A program made the translations under genes and the position numbers. From positions 3,658,001 to 3,722,000 of the forward strand of contig CP121450.1 in the NCBI GenBank assembly GCA_029689965.1: a stretch of 64,000 nucleotides of DNA, in the 5' to 3' direction. Below, one piece after another: positions 37,364 to 47,400 of this stretch (its first letter is position 1; the number at the start of each line of letters is the position of its first letter). The notes beneath the pieces were generated by a model that saw only the letters and a program-made list of their open reading frames with translations, was not told where the DNA came from and did no database searches. Origin of the DNA: Curtobacterium flaccumfaciens. Lineage in GTDB: Bacteria > Actinomycetota > Actinomycetes > Actinomycetales > Microbacteriaceae.

Positions 37364-38026
37364 TCACACCCACCGACGACGAAGCGCGAAGAACGCACCG
37401 CCGCCCGCGAGTGCGATGGCGACCGCCGTCCCCGCGACCGCCGGCGTGGTCACCGGTGTCGGGACGACGTCCGGGACTCGGAGGTCCAGCGTGCCGTCGC
37501 TGACAGTGAGTTTCTCTCCGGTGGCCGACGTGAACGACAGGAGCCCGGCTGCCGACGACGCGCCCGGTGTGGCGGCCTCGAGCACCGTGACCGTCGGGCT
37601 GAACCGGAAGAGCGTTCCTCCAGACCAACCACTCGTCCCGCCGTCCGCGCTGGTGATGAGGCAGTCGAGCTGCGTCTTGTCGCCGTTCACCGTGCAGCTC
37701 GTGAGACGCACGTTGTTCGCTCCGTACGTACTGCCGTCGGATGAGAAACTGGTCGGCACGGACGTCTGCGTCGTGAAGACCGATCCGGACGGCGCGGTGA
37801 ACCGCATCGTGCCGCCCGGAACGACCATGCTGGTCGATCCGCCGGTGTTCTTGTAGGTCCACTGCAGGACGGCGGTGGAGCCCGGGGCCGCGGTCACGAC
37901 CGACGGCTGGTTGGAACCGACCAGCGCCACGGCGCTCGCCGCCGACGCGGTCAGGCAGACACCGCCCACGAGCGTGGCCGCCGCGGCAGCGGTGAGCGCT
38001 GCCCTTCGGGTTGCTGATGACATCAT
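37364..38026 (-). CDS. Secreted protein with sorting-type C-terminal tail
   Basis: A 220-residue exported protein. Signal peptide: MMSSATRRAALTAAAAATLV, then a hydrophobic core and ASAASA at the cleavage region (about residue 32). The middle is Ser/Thr/Gly-rich and beta-like (LQWTYKNTGGSTSMVVPG) and may be an Ig-like or cohesin-like fold. The tail VVPTPVTTPAVAGTAVAIALAGGGAFFAL then RRRWV has a Pro/Thr stalk, one span and a basic end: the design of sorting signals such as PEP-CTERM, but with no LPxTG. It is not recognised by any family. Divergent from the GT39 gene. A client of the exosortase is inferred from distance and tail. Confidence 0.65.
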   Translation of the reverse strand: MMSSATRRAALTAAAAATLVGGVCLTASAASAVALVGSNQPSVVTAAPGSTAVLQWTYKNTGGSTSMVVPGGTMRFTAPSGSVFTTQTSVPTSFSSDGSTYGANNVRLTSCTVNGDKTQLDCLITSADGGTSGWSGGTLFRFSPTVTVLEAATPGASSAAGLLSFTSATGEKLTVSDGTLDLRVPDVVPTPVTTPAVAGTAVAIALAGGGAFFALRRRWV

Positions 38027-38316
38027 TCGTCTTCCTCGTTTCGATCCCTGTGAGCGCCGACGGGCGCGCGGCACGTCCTCGTACCGTCCTCTGTTGAGAG
38101 CGCCGGGACCCGTTTCGATGACGCGGATGCCCGAAGTTCGGCACGTGCCGTGGAATCGCCGGCGAATGCCCTCGGCACCCGGCTACACGCGGTGGCATCG
38201 AGTCGCGCACGAGGACCTGCGCGGCACTCCCCCGAGATCATCGACGTCGACGGGTCTTAGGAGGCACCAAGACGGCGCATCGGGTCGTTCGGGGAACGCC
38301 CGGGATCCTCATCGTC

Positions 38317-40511
38317 ATGACCACCTACCCGACACCCGTGACCGACCGCCGCGACCGTGCACACCCGGGGACGGACCGCGCCCCGGGGACCGACGGCGCG
38401 GGCCGCTCGCACGCCTGTTCCTCGGCGAGCGCGAGGACGCCCGCTGGCTCCGGCCGGCGTTCTGGGCGCTCCTCGCCCTGACCGCCGTGGTGTACCTCTG
38501 GGACCTCAGCGCCTCCGGGTACGCGAACAGCTTCTACGCCGCCGCCGTGCAGGCCGGCACGAAGTCGTGGGAGGCGTTCTTCTTCGGCTCGCTCGACTCG
38601 TCGAACTTCATCACCGTGGACAAGCCCCGGCGTCGCTCTGGGTGATGGTGCTCTCGGCCCGGCTGTTCGGCTTCTCGAGCTTCAGTCTGCTGCTCCCCCA
38701 GGCGCTGATGGCGGTGGGTTCGGTCGCGCTGGTGTGGGGCACGGTCCGCCGCACGCTCGCCCGGCTCGGCGCGACGACGGCGAACGTCGGTGCCCTGCTC
38801 GCGGGCTTCGTCGTCGCTGCCACCCCCGCCGCGGCGCTCATGTTCCGCTTCGACAACCCGGACGCCCTGCTCGTCCTCCTGATGACCGCGGGCGCGTACT
38901 GCACGATCCGGGCGCTCCCGCGAGGCAGCTGGAAGTGGATCGCGCTCGCCGGGGTGGCCCTCGGCTTCGCGTTCCTGACGAAGATGCTGCAGGGGCTGCT
39001 CGTCCTTCCGGCGTTCGGCCTGGTGTACCTCTTCGCCGCCCGCACCGCCTGGGCAAGCGCGCTATCGGCCTCGGCATCGCCGCGGTCTCGCTCGTGGTGT
39101 CCGCGGGCTGGTGGGTCGTCGCCGTGTGGCTCTGGCCCGCCGAGTCCCGCCCGTACATCGGCGGCTCCACGGACAACACCGTGCTCGACCTGGTCTTCGG
39201 GTACAACGGGCTCGGCCGGATCTTCGGCGGCTCGGGCAACGGCGGCGGGGGCGGCGGCATGGGCGGCGGCACCGCCGGCGGTTCCTTCGGCGGCTCGACG
39301 GGTCTCGACCGGCTGTTCTCGTCCGAGATGGGCCTGGAGATCTCGTGGCTCCTGCCCGCGGCGCTCATCGCCCTGGTGCTCGGACTGGTCGTCGTCGGAC
39401 GTCGTCACCTCGCCGACCCGGCACGCGCCGGCCTCGTGCTCTGGGGCGGCTGGCTCCTGGTCACCGGACTCGTCTTCTCGTACATGTCCGGCACGATCCA
39501 CCCGTACTACACGGTCGCGCTCGCCCGGCGATCGCCGGACTCGTCGGAACGGGCGGCGCCCTCCTCTGGCATGCGCGAGCACGGTTCCTCGGTCGTCTCG
39601 GACTGGCTGCGATGATCGGGATCACCGCGTTCTGGAGCTGGTGCCTCCTCAACGAGAACCCGACGTGGCTGCCCTGGTTGCGCTGGGTGGTCCTGTTCGG
39701 TGGCCTCCTGTCCGCCGCCGCGATCGTCGTCGGCAGCGTGCCGACGCTCCGAAAGCTGTTGGCCGTCGGTGTGCTCGTCGGCACCCTGTCCGGACTCACC
39801 GGCACCACGGCCTACGCCCTCGCCACGACGACCGTCGCGCACTCCGGTTCGATCCCGAGCGTCGGCCCCTCGGGGAGCGGCACCGGCGGGATGGGCGGCG
39901 GAACGGGCGGCATGCCGGGAGGCACCGGCGGACCGGGTGGATCGACCGCCGGCTCCGGGTCGGCCGGCTCGGACAGCGGTGACGGCACCCAGCAGGGTCC
40001 CGGCGGCACCCCTCCGGGCGGCACCGCCGGCGAGGCGCCGGAGGGCACGAACGGCGAGATGCCGGGAGGCACGTCCGGCGGCACCGGGGCCCAGGAGGGA
40101 TCCGACGAGGCGACGACCGACGACGGAGCCGGGACGGGCCTCCAGGCCGGTGGTGGCGCGATGGGCGGCGGAGGCGCATCGACGTCGTCTGCGCTGAAGA
40201 AGCTGCTGGAGTCGACCGACACGACCTGGGCCGCCGCCGTGAACGGTTCGCAGTCGGCCGCGCAGCTCGAGCTCGACACCGACACCGCGGTGATGGCGAT
40301 CGGCGGATGGTCGAGCGATCCCGCACCGACGCTGGCCGATTTCAAGGCGTACGTCGCCGAGGGCAAGATCGCCTACTACATCTCCTCGGGCAGCGGAGGC
40401 GGGGGCATGGGCGGCGGATCGTCCACGGCCTCGGCGATCCAGGAGTGGGTCGCGGCGAACTACAGCAGCACCACGGTCGGCGGGCAGACCGTCTACGACC
40501 TGCGCGGCTAG
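38317..40511 (+). CDS. GT39/ArnT-like membrane glycosyltransferase (four frameshifts)
   Basis: About 732 residues rejoined. The N-terminal half has DSSNFITVDKPPASLWVMV, a first-loop region like YfhO/ArnT-type GT-C transferases, and about 10-12 hydrophobic segments. GT-C enzymes take sugars from polyprenyl-phosphate donors. The loop 39240-39300 and the 130-residue tail are Gly-rich low-complexity (GGMGGGTGGMPGGTG), then an ALKKLLESTDTTWAAAVNGS and YVAEGKIAYYISSGSGG module closes the protein, matching the C-terminal domain of mannosyltransferase-like bacterial proteins. Deletions near 38400, 38628, 39055 and 39525. Divergent from the secreted protein; the GT2-GtrA gene at 42959 could supply a lipid-linked sugar. 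Confidence 0.82.
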
Positions 40512-40521
40512 GCTCGCCGAC

Positions 40522-41241
40522 ATGGCCGGTCCCCCGTTGGAGCGCACCGACGGCACCCCCGTCCGTGCCCTCGTCGTCGACGACGAACACGCGCTCGCCG
40601 ACGCCGTCGCCCTCGCGTTCGAGGGCGACGGCTGGGCCGTGCGCGCCGTGCACCGGGGCCGTGACGTCCTGTTCGCGGCGCGGGAGTTCCAGCCGGACGT
40701 CATCGTGCTCGACGTGATGCTGCCCGACATCGACGGGTTCGAGGTGCTCGAACGGCTCCGGGACGCCCGCGATGCCGTCCGGGTGCTGTTCCTCACGGCC
40801 CGCGACGCCCCCGAGGACCGGCTGGCCGGACTGACCGGGGGCGGCGACGACTACCTCACGAAACCGTTCGGCATCGACGAGCTGCTCGTCCGTGCCCGCA
40901 TCCTCGCGCGGACCTCGGCACGGGTCGCCTCGGCCGCACCGGCGGGGATCGTCGTCGGCGACCTCACCGTCGACGAGGACACCCGCGCCGTCGCCCGCGC
41001 CGGCGTCGAACTCGAGCTGACGCCGACCGAGTACGAAGCTCCTGCGGTACCTGGCGCGCAACGCCAACCGGGTGCTGTCGCGGGAGCACATCCTCGCCAA
41101 CGTCTGGGGATGGACTTCGGGACGTCGTCCAACCTCGTCGACATGTACGTGTCGTACCTGCGGAAGAAGCTCGACGCGGGACGCGAACCGATGCTGCAGA
41201 CCGTGCGCGGGGCCGGGTACGTCCTCCGGCCGGCGACGTGA
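40522..41241 (+). CDS. OmpR-family response regulator (two compensating shifts)
   Basis: A 239-residue regulator: receiver domain with the acidic pocket (VVDDEH), the phospho-acceptor Asp in VIVLDVMLPDIDGFEVL, Thr in FLTARD and Lys in DYLTKPF; then the winged-helix effector domain (ELTPTEYELLRYLARNANRVLSREHIL, NLVDMYVSYLRKKLD, VRGAGYVLRP). One extra base near 41036 and one missing near 41112 shift the frame between, and both ends agree with the family, so the correct length is the same. The stop overlaps the histidine-kinase GTG. Confidence 0.88.
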   Translation: MAGPPLERTDGTPVRALVVDDEHALADAVALAFEGDGWAVRAVHRGRDVLFAAREFQPDVIVLDVMLPDIDGFEVLERLRDARDAVRVLFLTARDAPEDRLAGLTGGGDDYLTKPFGIDELLVRARILARTSARVASAAPAGIVVGDLTVDEDTRAVARAGVELELTPTEYEAPAVPGAQRQPGAVAGAHPRQRLGMDFGTSSNLVDMYVSYLRKKLDAGREPMLQTVRGAGYVLRPAT

Positions 41242-42742
41242 GCCGACGCGAGCAGGCGAGCCGCGCCTCCAGGCAGCCGCGCGTTCCGTCCCTTCGATGG
41301 CGGATCGTGGGAGCCGTGGCGTTGCTGCTCGTCATCACGAACGTCGTGGTGGGCGCCGTGACGGTCGTGGCGTTCCGCGGGTACCTGGTCGGGCGGCTCG
41401 ACGCGGAGCTGTCCACTGCTGCGAGCCGGACGGTCGGCGCACAGGACCACGCACCGCCGCCGGGCACCGGCCCGACCGACGGCGAACCGGATCCGGACAA
41501 CACGTTCATCGGTGCACCGGGACAGTCAGCCGGCACGGTCGTCGCGATCTCCCGCTCGGGCTCGACCGACATCGCCGGCTACACCGACGCGAAGGGACGG
41601 CAGCACGGGCTCACCGCGGCGCAGAAGCGCACCCTGGCGGCGGTCAGGAGCGACGGCGACCCGGTGACCGTGGACCTCGGGGCGCTCGGCGAGTACCGGG
41701 CGCAGGCGATCGGCAGCGACGGCGACGTCTCCGTCACGGCGCTGCCGCTCGGCTCCCTCGACTCCACGATCGTGCGTCTGACGACGGTGTTCGGGTTCGT
41801 GACGCTGCTCGGCCTGCTCGCCGCGGCCTGGGTGCTCGCGGTGCTCGTGCGGCGCTCACTCCGACCGCTCGAACACGTCGCCTCGGTCGCGTCCAGCGTC
41901 ACCGCGCTCGACCTCGAGCGCGGTGACCCCGACATCCCGGTCCGCGTCGCCGACCGCGACCTCGCCGCGAACCGGGAGGTCGGGCAGGTCGGCACCGCAC
42001 TGAACCGGCTCCTCGGGCACGTCGGACGCGCGCTCACCGTCCGACGCGACGCCGAGGCGGGCATGCGGACGTTCGTCGCGGACGCCTCGCACGAGCTCCG
42101 GACCCCGATCGCGACGGTACGGGCGTACGCCGAGCTGTCGGCGTCGTCACCGGACCTCGTGGCCGTGCGCGCGAACGTCGAGCGGATCGGCACCGAAGCC
42201 GTCCGGATGGGCGACCTGGTCGAGGAACTGCTGCTGCTCGCGCGACTCGACGCCAGGGCCCTGGCCTCGGGTCCTGAGACCGCGGTGCGTGAGTCGGTGG
42301 ACATGACCTCCATCGTCGTCGAGGCGGCGATGGACGCGCGAGCCACCGCGCCGGACCACCGGTGGACGCTCCAGGTCGTCGACGAGGACCCGTGACGGTG
42401 ACGGGTGACGCCGGGCAGCTGAGACGGGTGGTCCGGAACCTGCTCACGAACGCGTCGACGCACACACCGGCGGGAACGGCCGTCGTGGTGTCGTTGCAGC
42501 GCGCCGGCGACGGGGTGCGGTTCGTCGTGGCGAACGACGGGCCGCCGATCGATGCGGCCGCGCTGCCGACGCTGTTCGACCGCTTCACCCGGGGCGAGTC
42601 GTCGCGATCGCGGGAGCACGGCACGAGCGGCCTCGGGCTCGCGATCGCCCGGGCGGTCGTGGAGGCGCACGGCGGCTCGATCCGGGTGGCGTCCGGACCG
42701 GGGCGCACCGCGTTCACGGTGGAGCTGCCGGCGGCGACCTGA
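41238..42742 (+). CDS. Sensor histidine kinase (one frameshift)
   Basis: About 501 residues. Two spans (IVGAVALLLVITNVVVGAV; TVFGFVTLLGLLAAAWVL) enclose an extracellular sensor of about 130 residues. HAMP, then HisKA with SHELRTPIATVRAYAEL (phospho-His), then the HATPase domain with NLLTNASTHTPAGT (N box), FDRFTRGES and GTSGLGLAIARAVV. The frame breaks near 42390 (gaggacccgtgac, one G missing). The N-terminus EQASRASRQPRVPS is encoded by a GAGCCGCGCCTCCAGG repeat word. It lies downstream of the GT39 gene, suggesting that the system senses envelope or glycosylation status. Confidence 0.88.
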
Positions 42743-42757
42743 CCGGCACGGTCCGCT

Positions 42758-42805
42758 GCGCCGTCGTTCGCGCCGTCGTTCGCGGCGTCGTTCGCGGCGT
42801 CGTTC
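42758..42805. repeat. 12-base tandem repeat, four copies
   Basis: gcgccgtcgttc, twice, then gcggcgtcgttc, twice, directly after the kinase stop. Confidence 0.9.
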
Positions 42806-42810
42806 GCACC

Positions 42811-42890
42811 GAGTCTCGGCCTGGGCGACACTTCTCGCGCTCCCCGGCCCAAGACTCGTCGCGTACCACGAGTCTCGCGCCGAGGCCGCC
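42811..42890. repeat. GAGTCTCGGCCTG repeat, copy A
   Basis: An imperfect palindrome-rich 80-base element (gagtctcggcctgggcgaca ... cgagtctcgcgccgaggc). A related copy is at 60521-60602. Confidence 0.6.
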
Positions 42891-42958
42891 GATGGTTCTT
42901 AGGGGCGGCACAGGACCCTCCGGCCGTCCGCATGTGGCCACTGCCGAGTCTGATCGTC

Positions 42959-44229
42959 ATGACGGACACGAACAAGCCCCTCGAGATCGACATCGTCGTG
43001 CCCTGTTACAACGAACAGGACACGCTCGCCGCCCACGTCCGGCGGCTCCACACGTTCTGCCGGACGTCCCTGCACCACACCTGGCGGATCACCATCGCCG
43101 ACAACGCGTCGACGGACGACACCGCGCGGATCGCCGACGACCTCGCCGCGATGCTCCCCGAAATCCGGGCGGTGCACCTGCCCCTGAAGGGCCGCGGCCG
43201 GGCCCTCAAGGCCGTGTGGGGAGCGTCGGAGGCACAGGTGCTCGTGTACGTGGACGAAGACCTGTCGACCGACCTCGCGGCGCTCGAGCCGCTGGTCGCT
43301 CCCCTGCTGTCAGGGCACTCGGACATCGCGATCGGGACCCGACTCGCCGACTCTTCCCGGGTGGTCCGCGGCGGGAAGCGCGAGTTCGTCTCCCGCTCGT
43401 ACAACCTGCTGCTGCGCACGACGATGGGGGTGTCGTTCTCCGACGCGCAGTGCGGGTTCAAGGCGATCACGCGCGAGTCGGCCGAGCGGCTCCTGCCGCT
43501 GTGCGAGGACGACGGGTGGTTCTTCGACACGGAGCTGCTGGTCCTCGCGGAGCACGCCGGACTGCGGGTGCACGAGGTGCCCGTGGACTGGGTGGACGAC
43601 GTGAACTCGTCGGTGCACATCGCTTCGACGGCGGCCGAGGACCTCAAGGGCATGTGGCGCGTCTCCCGCGGGCTCGCGACCGGCCGGATCCCGATCGGTC
43701 GGGTGTACGAGGCGATCGGTCGACGTCCGTTCACCCCGCCGCACGTTGGCATCGTCGGGCAGGTGCTGCGGTTCGGTGCGATCGGCGTCCTCTCGACGAT
43801 CGCGTTCGCCGTCCTCTACGCCCTGTTCCGCCCGGCGATCGGGGCGCAGACCGCGGACTTCCTCGCCCTGCTGCTGACCGCGATCGGCAACACGGCGCTG
43901 AACCGCCGCTTCACGTTCGGTGTCCGTGGTCGTGCCGGAGCCGGACGGCACCACGTGCAGGGACTCGTGGTGTTCGGCATCGCCTGGGCGATCACGTCGG
44001 GGTCGCTCGTGGTGCTGCACAGCACGACGCCCGGGGCCTCGCACGGGCGGAGATCGTCGTGCTGACCGTGGCGAACCTCGTCGCGACGCTCGTCCGGTTC
44101 GTCCTGTTCAAGGCGTGGGTGTTCCGCTCCCGCCGCCGTCCGCAGCTCATCCGTCCGGGCACGACCCCGGCGGCGGACGCGAGCACGACGACCACGGAGC
44201 CGATCGTGATCGACGAGCGAGCGGCGTGA
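42959..44229 (+). CDS. GT2 polyprenyl-phosphate sugar synthase fused to GtrA
   Basis: About 423 residues. Residues about 10-240 form a DPM1-like GT2 domain: IDIVVPCYNEQDTLAAHV, NASTDDTARIAD, YVDEDLSTD (DxD-like) and SDAQCGFKAI. It should charge a polyprenyl phosphate with a sugar from a nucleotide donor. Then four GtrA-type spans (VLRFGAIGVLSTIAFAVLYAL; LLLTAIGNTALNRRFTF; VVFGIAWAITSGSLVVL; VATLVRFVLFKAWVF) may flip or anchor the lipid. One deletion near 44040. The sugar carrier could feed the GT39 enzymes. ATG 42959 has no strong RBS. Confidence 0.88.
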
Positions 44230-44252
44230 GGACGAGGGCCGCGGACGCAGTG

Positions 44253-44281
44253 TTGCGCGGCGGTATACCGCGCCGTAGCAT
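44253..44281 (+). promoter_or_regulatory. Promoter and palindrome upstream of glutamate synthase
   Basis: TTGCGC (44253-44258) and TAGCAT (44276-44281) are 17 bases apart, a good -35/-10 pair. A perfect 12-base palindrome GCGGTATACCGC (44260-44271) sits between them, where a repressor or activator could act. The leader to GTG 44402 is about 110 bases. Confidence 0.6.
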
Positions 44282-44401
44282 CGCCTCACCGCACCACAAC
44301 CCCACAGGGCCCGGCCACCACCCGACGGTCTGCCCGCGGCGAGCGCTCCGAGGATGCAGCCTGGCCGTCCGCTGCCGGCACACGCTCCACTGGACCCGCA
44401 C

Positions 44402-47400
44402 GTGAACACCTCTCCCTTCGGTCTCTACGACCCTGCCCGCGAATCGAGCGATTGCGGCGTCGGCTTCATCACCCGTCTCGACGGCGCGCCGAGCCACGAC
44501 GTCATCCGCAAGGGCGACGAAGCGCTGTGCGCCATCCCGCACCGCGGCGGCAAGTCCGCCGAGGGCGTCGGCGACGGTGCCGGCGTGAGCATCGACCTGT
44601 CGGTGGAGTTCTTCAGCGCGATCACCGGCGAGGCGCTCCGCGCCGGGCACTTCGGCGTCGCGAACTGCTTCGTGCCGTCCGGTGCGGCCGACCGCGCGGA
44701 CGCCGAGCGCGTCGTCACCGAGTCGATCGAGCGTGCGGGCCTCGAGCTCCTGCTCGTCCGCGACGTGCCGGTGGACCACTCGGTCGCCCGTCCCGAGGCC
44801 GAGCAGTACCAGCTGCCGATCGTGCAGTGGGTCTTCCGCGCACCGGAGAGCTGGTCGCGCGCCGAGGTCGATGCCGCAGCCAACCGCGCCCTGCTCGCGA
44901 TCGAGCAGGTGTCGTACCTGCGCGCTGCCGAGGAGCGCGCCGAGCACGCCGTCCTGTACCCACTGTCGCTCAGCGCCCGGACCCAGATCCTCAAGGGGCG
45001 GCTCAACTCCGGCGAGGTCATCGGCTACTTCACGGACCTGCGCGACCCGCGGCACTCGGTGCGGACGCTGTACTTCCACACGCGCTTCTCGACGAACACC
45101 GAGCCGCACCCGACGATGGCGCAGCCGTTCCGCCTGATGGCGCACAACGGCGAGCTCAACACCGACCGGAAGAACCGTCTGTCGGACGAGGCCCTCGCCC
45201 GGGCGCGCACCCGCACCATCGTCCGCCCGCCGGGACAGTCCGACTCGAGCCGCCTCGACCAGACCCTGCAGAGCCGCGTGTTCGACGACGGGCTGGACAT
45301 CGTCGAGGCCGTCGTGACGCTCATGCCGCCGGCGTGGGAGAACGACCGCACGTTGACCACGGACGTGCGGGACATGCTCGAGTACTTCTCGCTGTACGAG
45401 GAGAAGAACGACGGCCCCGCCGCCGTGATCTTCAGCGACGGCGACGTCGTCGGCGCCCGGCTCGACCGCCTGGGCCTCCGCCCGCTGCGGACCGTCCAGA
45501 CCGCCGAGTACCTCATGGTGTCGTCCGAGGCCGGGCAGGTCGCCTTCGACGCGGAGGACGTCGTGCACCGCGGCCGGATCGAGGCGGGCGGCATGCTCGT
45601 CGTCGACCACCGCGCCGGCTCGCTCATGCGGACGCGCGAGGTGCTCGAGATGCTCGCCGCGCGCAAGCCGTACGCGCAGCTGCTCGACGCCGCGCGCGTG
45701 AACCTCGACGACCTGCCGGCGCCGGACTACGAGCGGACGACGTCGACGCTCGGCTACTCGGGCGACCTCTCGCTCGCAGGCCGCTACGTGGCGTACTCGC
45801 TGAACCAGGAGAGCTTCCGGTTCATGCTCGACCCGATGCTCGCCAACGGTTCCGAGCGCATCTCGGCGATGGGCTACGGCAACGCGATCAACGCCCTGAG
45901 CGACACCGAGGGCGGCATGGCGAAGTACTTCTCGCAGCGCTTCGCCCAGGTGACGAACCCGCCCCTCGACTCGATCCGCGAGGCCGACGGCATGTCGATG
46001 CGCGTCGCCCTGGGGCCGAAGCCTGGACGACACCGCGCCGGACGGGACCGGCGTCGCCCGGCAGCTCGTCGTGCAGTCCCCGATCCTCGGGCACCTCGAC
46101 ATGGTGCGCCTGCGCGACCAGGACGTCGTTCCCCTCGAGCGGTTCGAGATGCTCTACGTGCCGGTGCTCGGTGACGAGCAGGCCAACGCGTCCGCCGTGC
46201 GCGCCGCGGTCGACGAGCTCTGCACCGCCGTCGAGCAGTTCGCCGAGCGCAGCGGCGGGATCGCCGTGCTCACCGACCGCAACGTGTCGTCGACGCATGC
46301 ACCCCTCCCGGTCATCCTCGCCGTGGCCGCGGTCAACCAGCGGCTCATCGAGACCGGGCTGCGACTGCGGGTCTCCGTGGTCGCCGAGTCCGGTCAGCTG
46401 CCATCGTCACACCACGTGGCGACGGCGCTCGGCTTCGGTGCCGCGGCTGTGTACAGCTTGAGCGCTCGCCTGCGTGCGGAGGAGAAGTACCCCGCGGACG
46501 CCGCTCCGGCCGGCGAGTACACCGCGACGGACCTCGCGCTCAAGCGCTTCCGCAAGGCCGCCGAGAAGGCCCTCGCGAAGACGATGGGCCGCGTCGGCCT
46601 GTGCACCGCGGAGAGCTACATCGGCGGCGAGTTCTTCGAGCCCAACTACCTCGACACCCGCGACGACCTGTTCGCCCGCGTCTTCCCCACATGGACGCCC
46701 GGTCGGCGGCGTCGGGTTCGCCCGCATCGCGCAGGCGGCGACCGACTGGCACGAGCGCGCCCGCGGGGTCGAGACCGAGGGCCAGGTCCCCCTGCTCGGC
46801 CTGTTCAAGGAGCGCTCCGACGGCGCCGGGCACTCGTTCGGCGTCGCCAGCGTGCGCGGCTTCGGCGGCATGACCGAGGAGCGTCCGGCCTTCGAGCGCT
46901 CCGGCGACTCCGAGGCGCTCCGGCTCCTCACCCTCGGGCAGCTCGACGACGCGTTCGGCATCACCGACACGGCGTACCGGAACACCGGGTACGACCGGCT
47001 GAGCGACGCCGAGATCGACGCGCACCGGATCACCCCGGGCTACGTCACGTTCCTGCAGACCACGCACGACGAGCGCTCGCGCCGTCCCGCGGCCCTCCGC
47101 GACGTGCTCGCGCTGCCCGCGGACGTCACGGGCATCGACGCGGCGGAGGACTTCGCTCGCGAGCTGGGTCGCTTCTCGACGAGTGGCAACGCCAGCGTCA
47201 CGGTGCGCGGGCTGTCCGGCTCGCGACCGTCGTCTTCAGAGGGACTGCCGGGAGGCGCGGCGCGCTTCCGCCTCGAGCTCACGTCGACGGGGACCACGGG
47301 TGCACTGCGCCACCAGGCCCTCGCGGACGGGCTCGGCCTGCTGTACCCGGGGCAGGTGGACGTCGACTCCGTCGACGCCGACCAGGTGACGCTCCGCGCC

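Noticed and set aside
37364-38026. LPxTG cell-wall anchor
   Set aside because: No LPxTG or LAxTG before the span; the tail is only of the sorting type.
44147-46102. A 651-residue minus-strand frame across gltB
   Set aside because: Shadow of the glutamate synthase frame in high-GC DNA; no domain, repetitive Arg/Val/Glu content.
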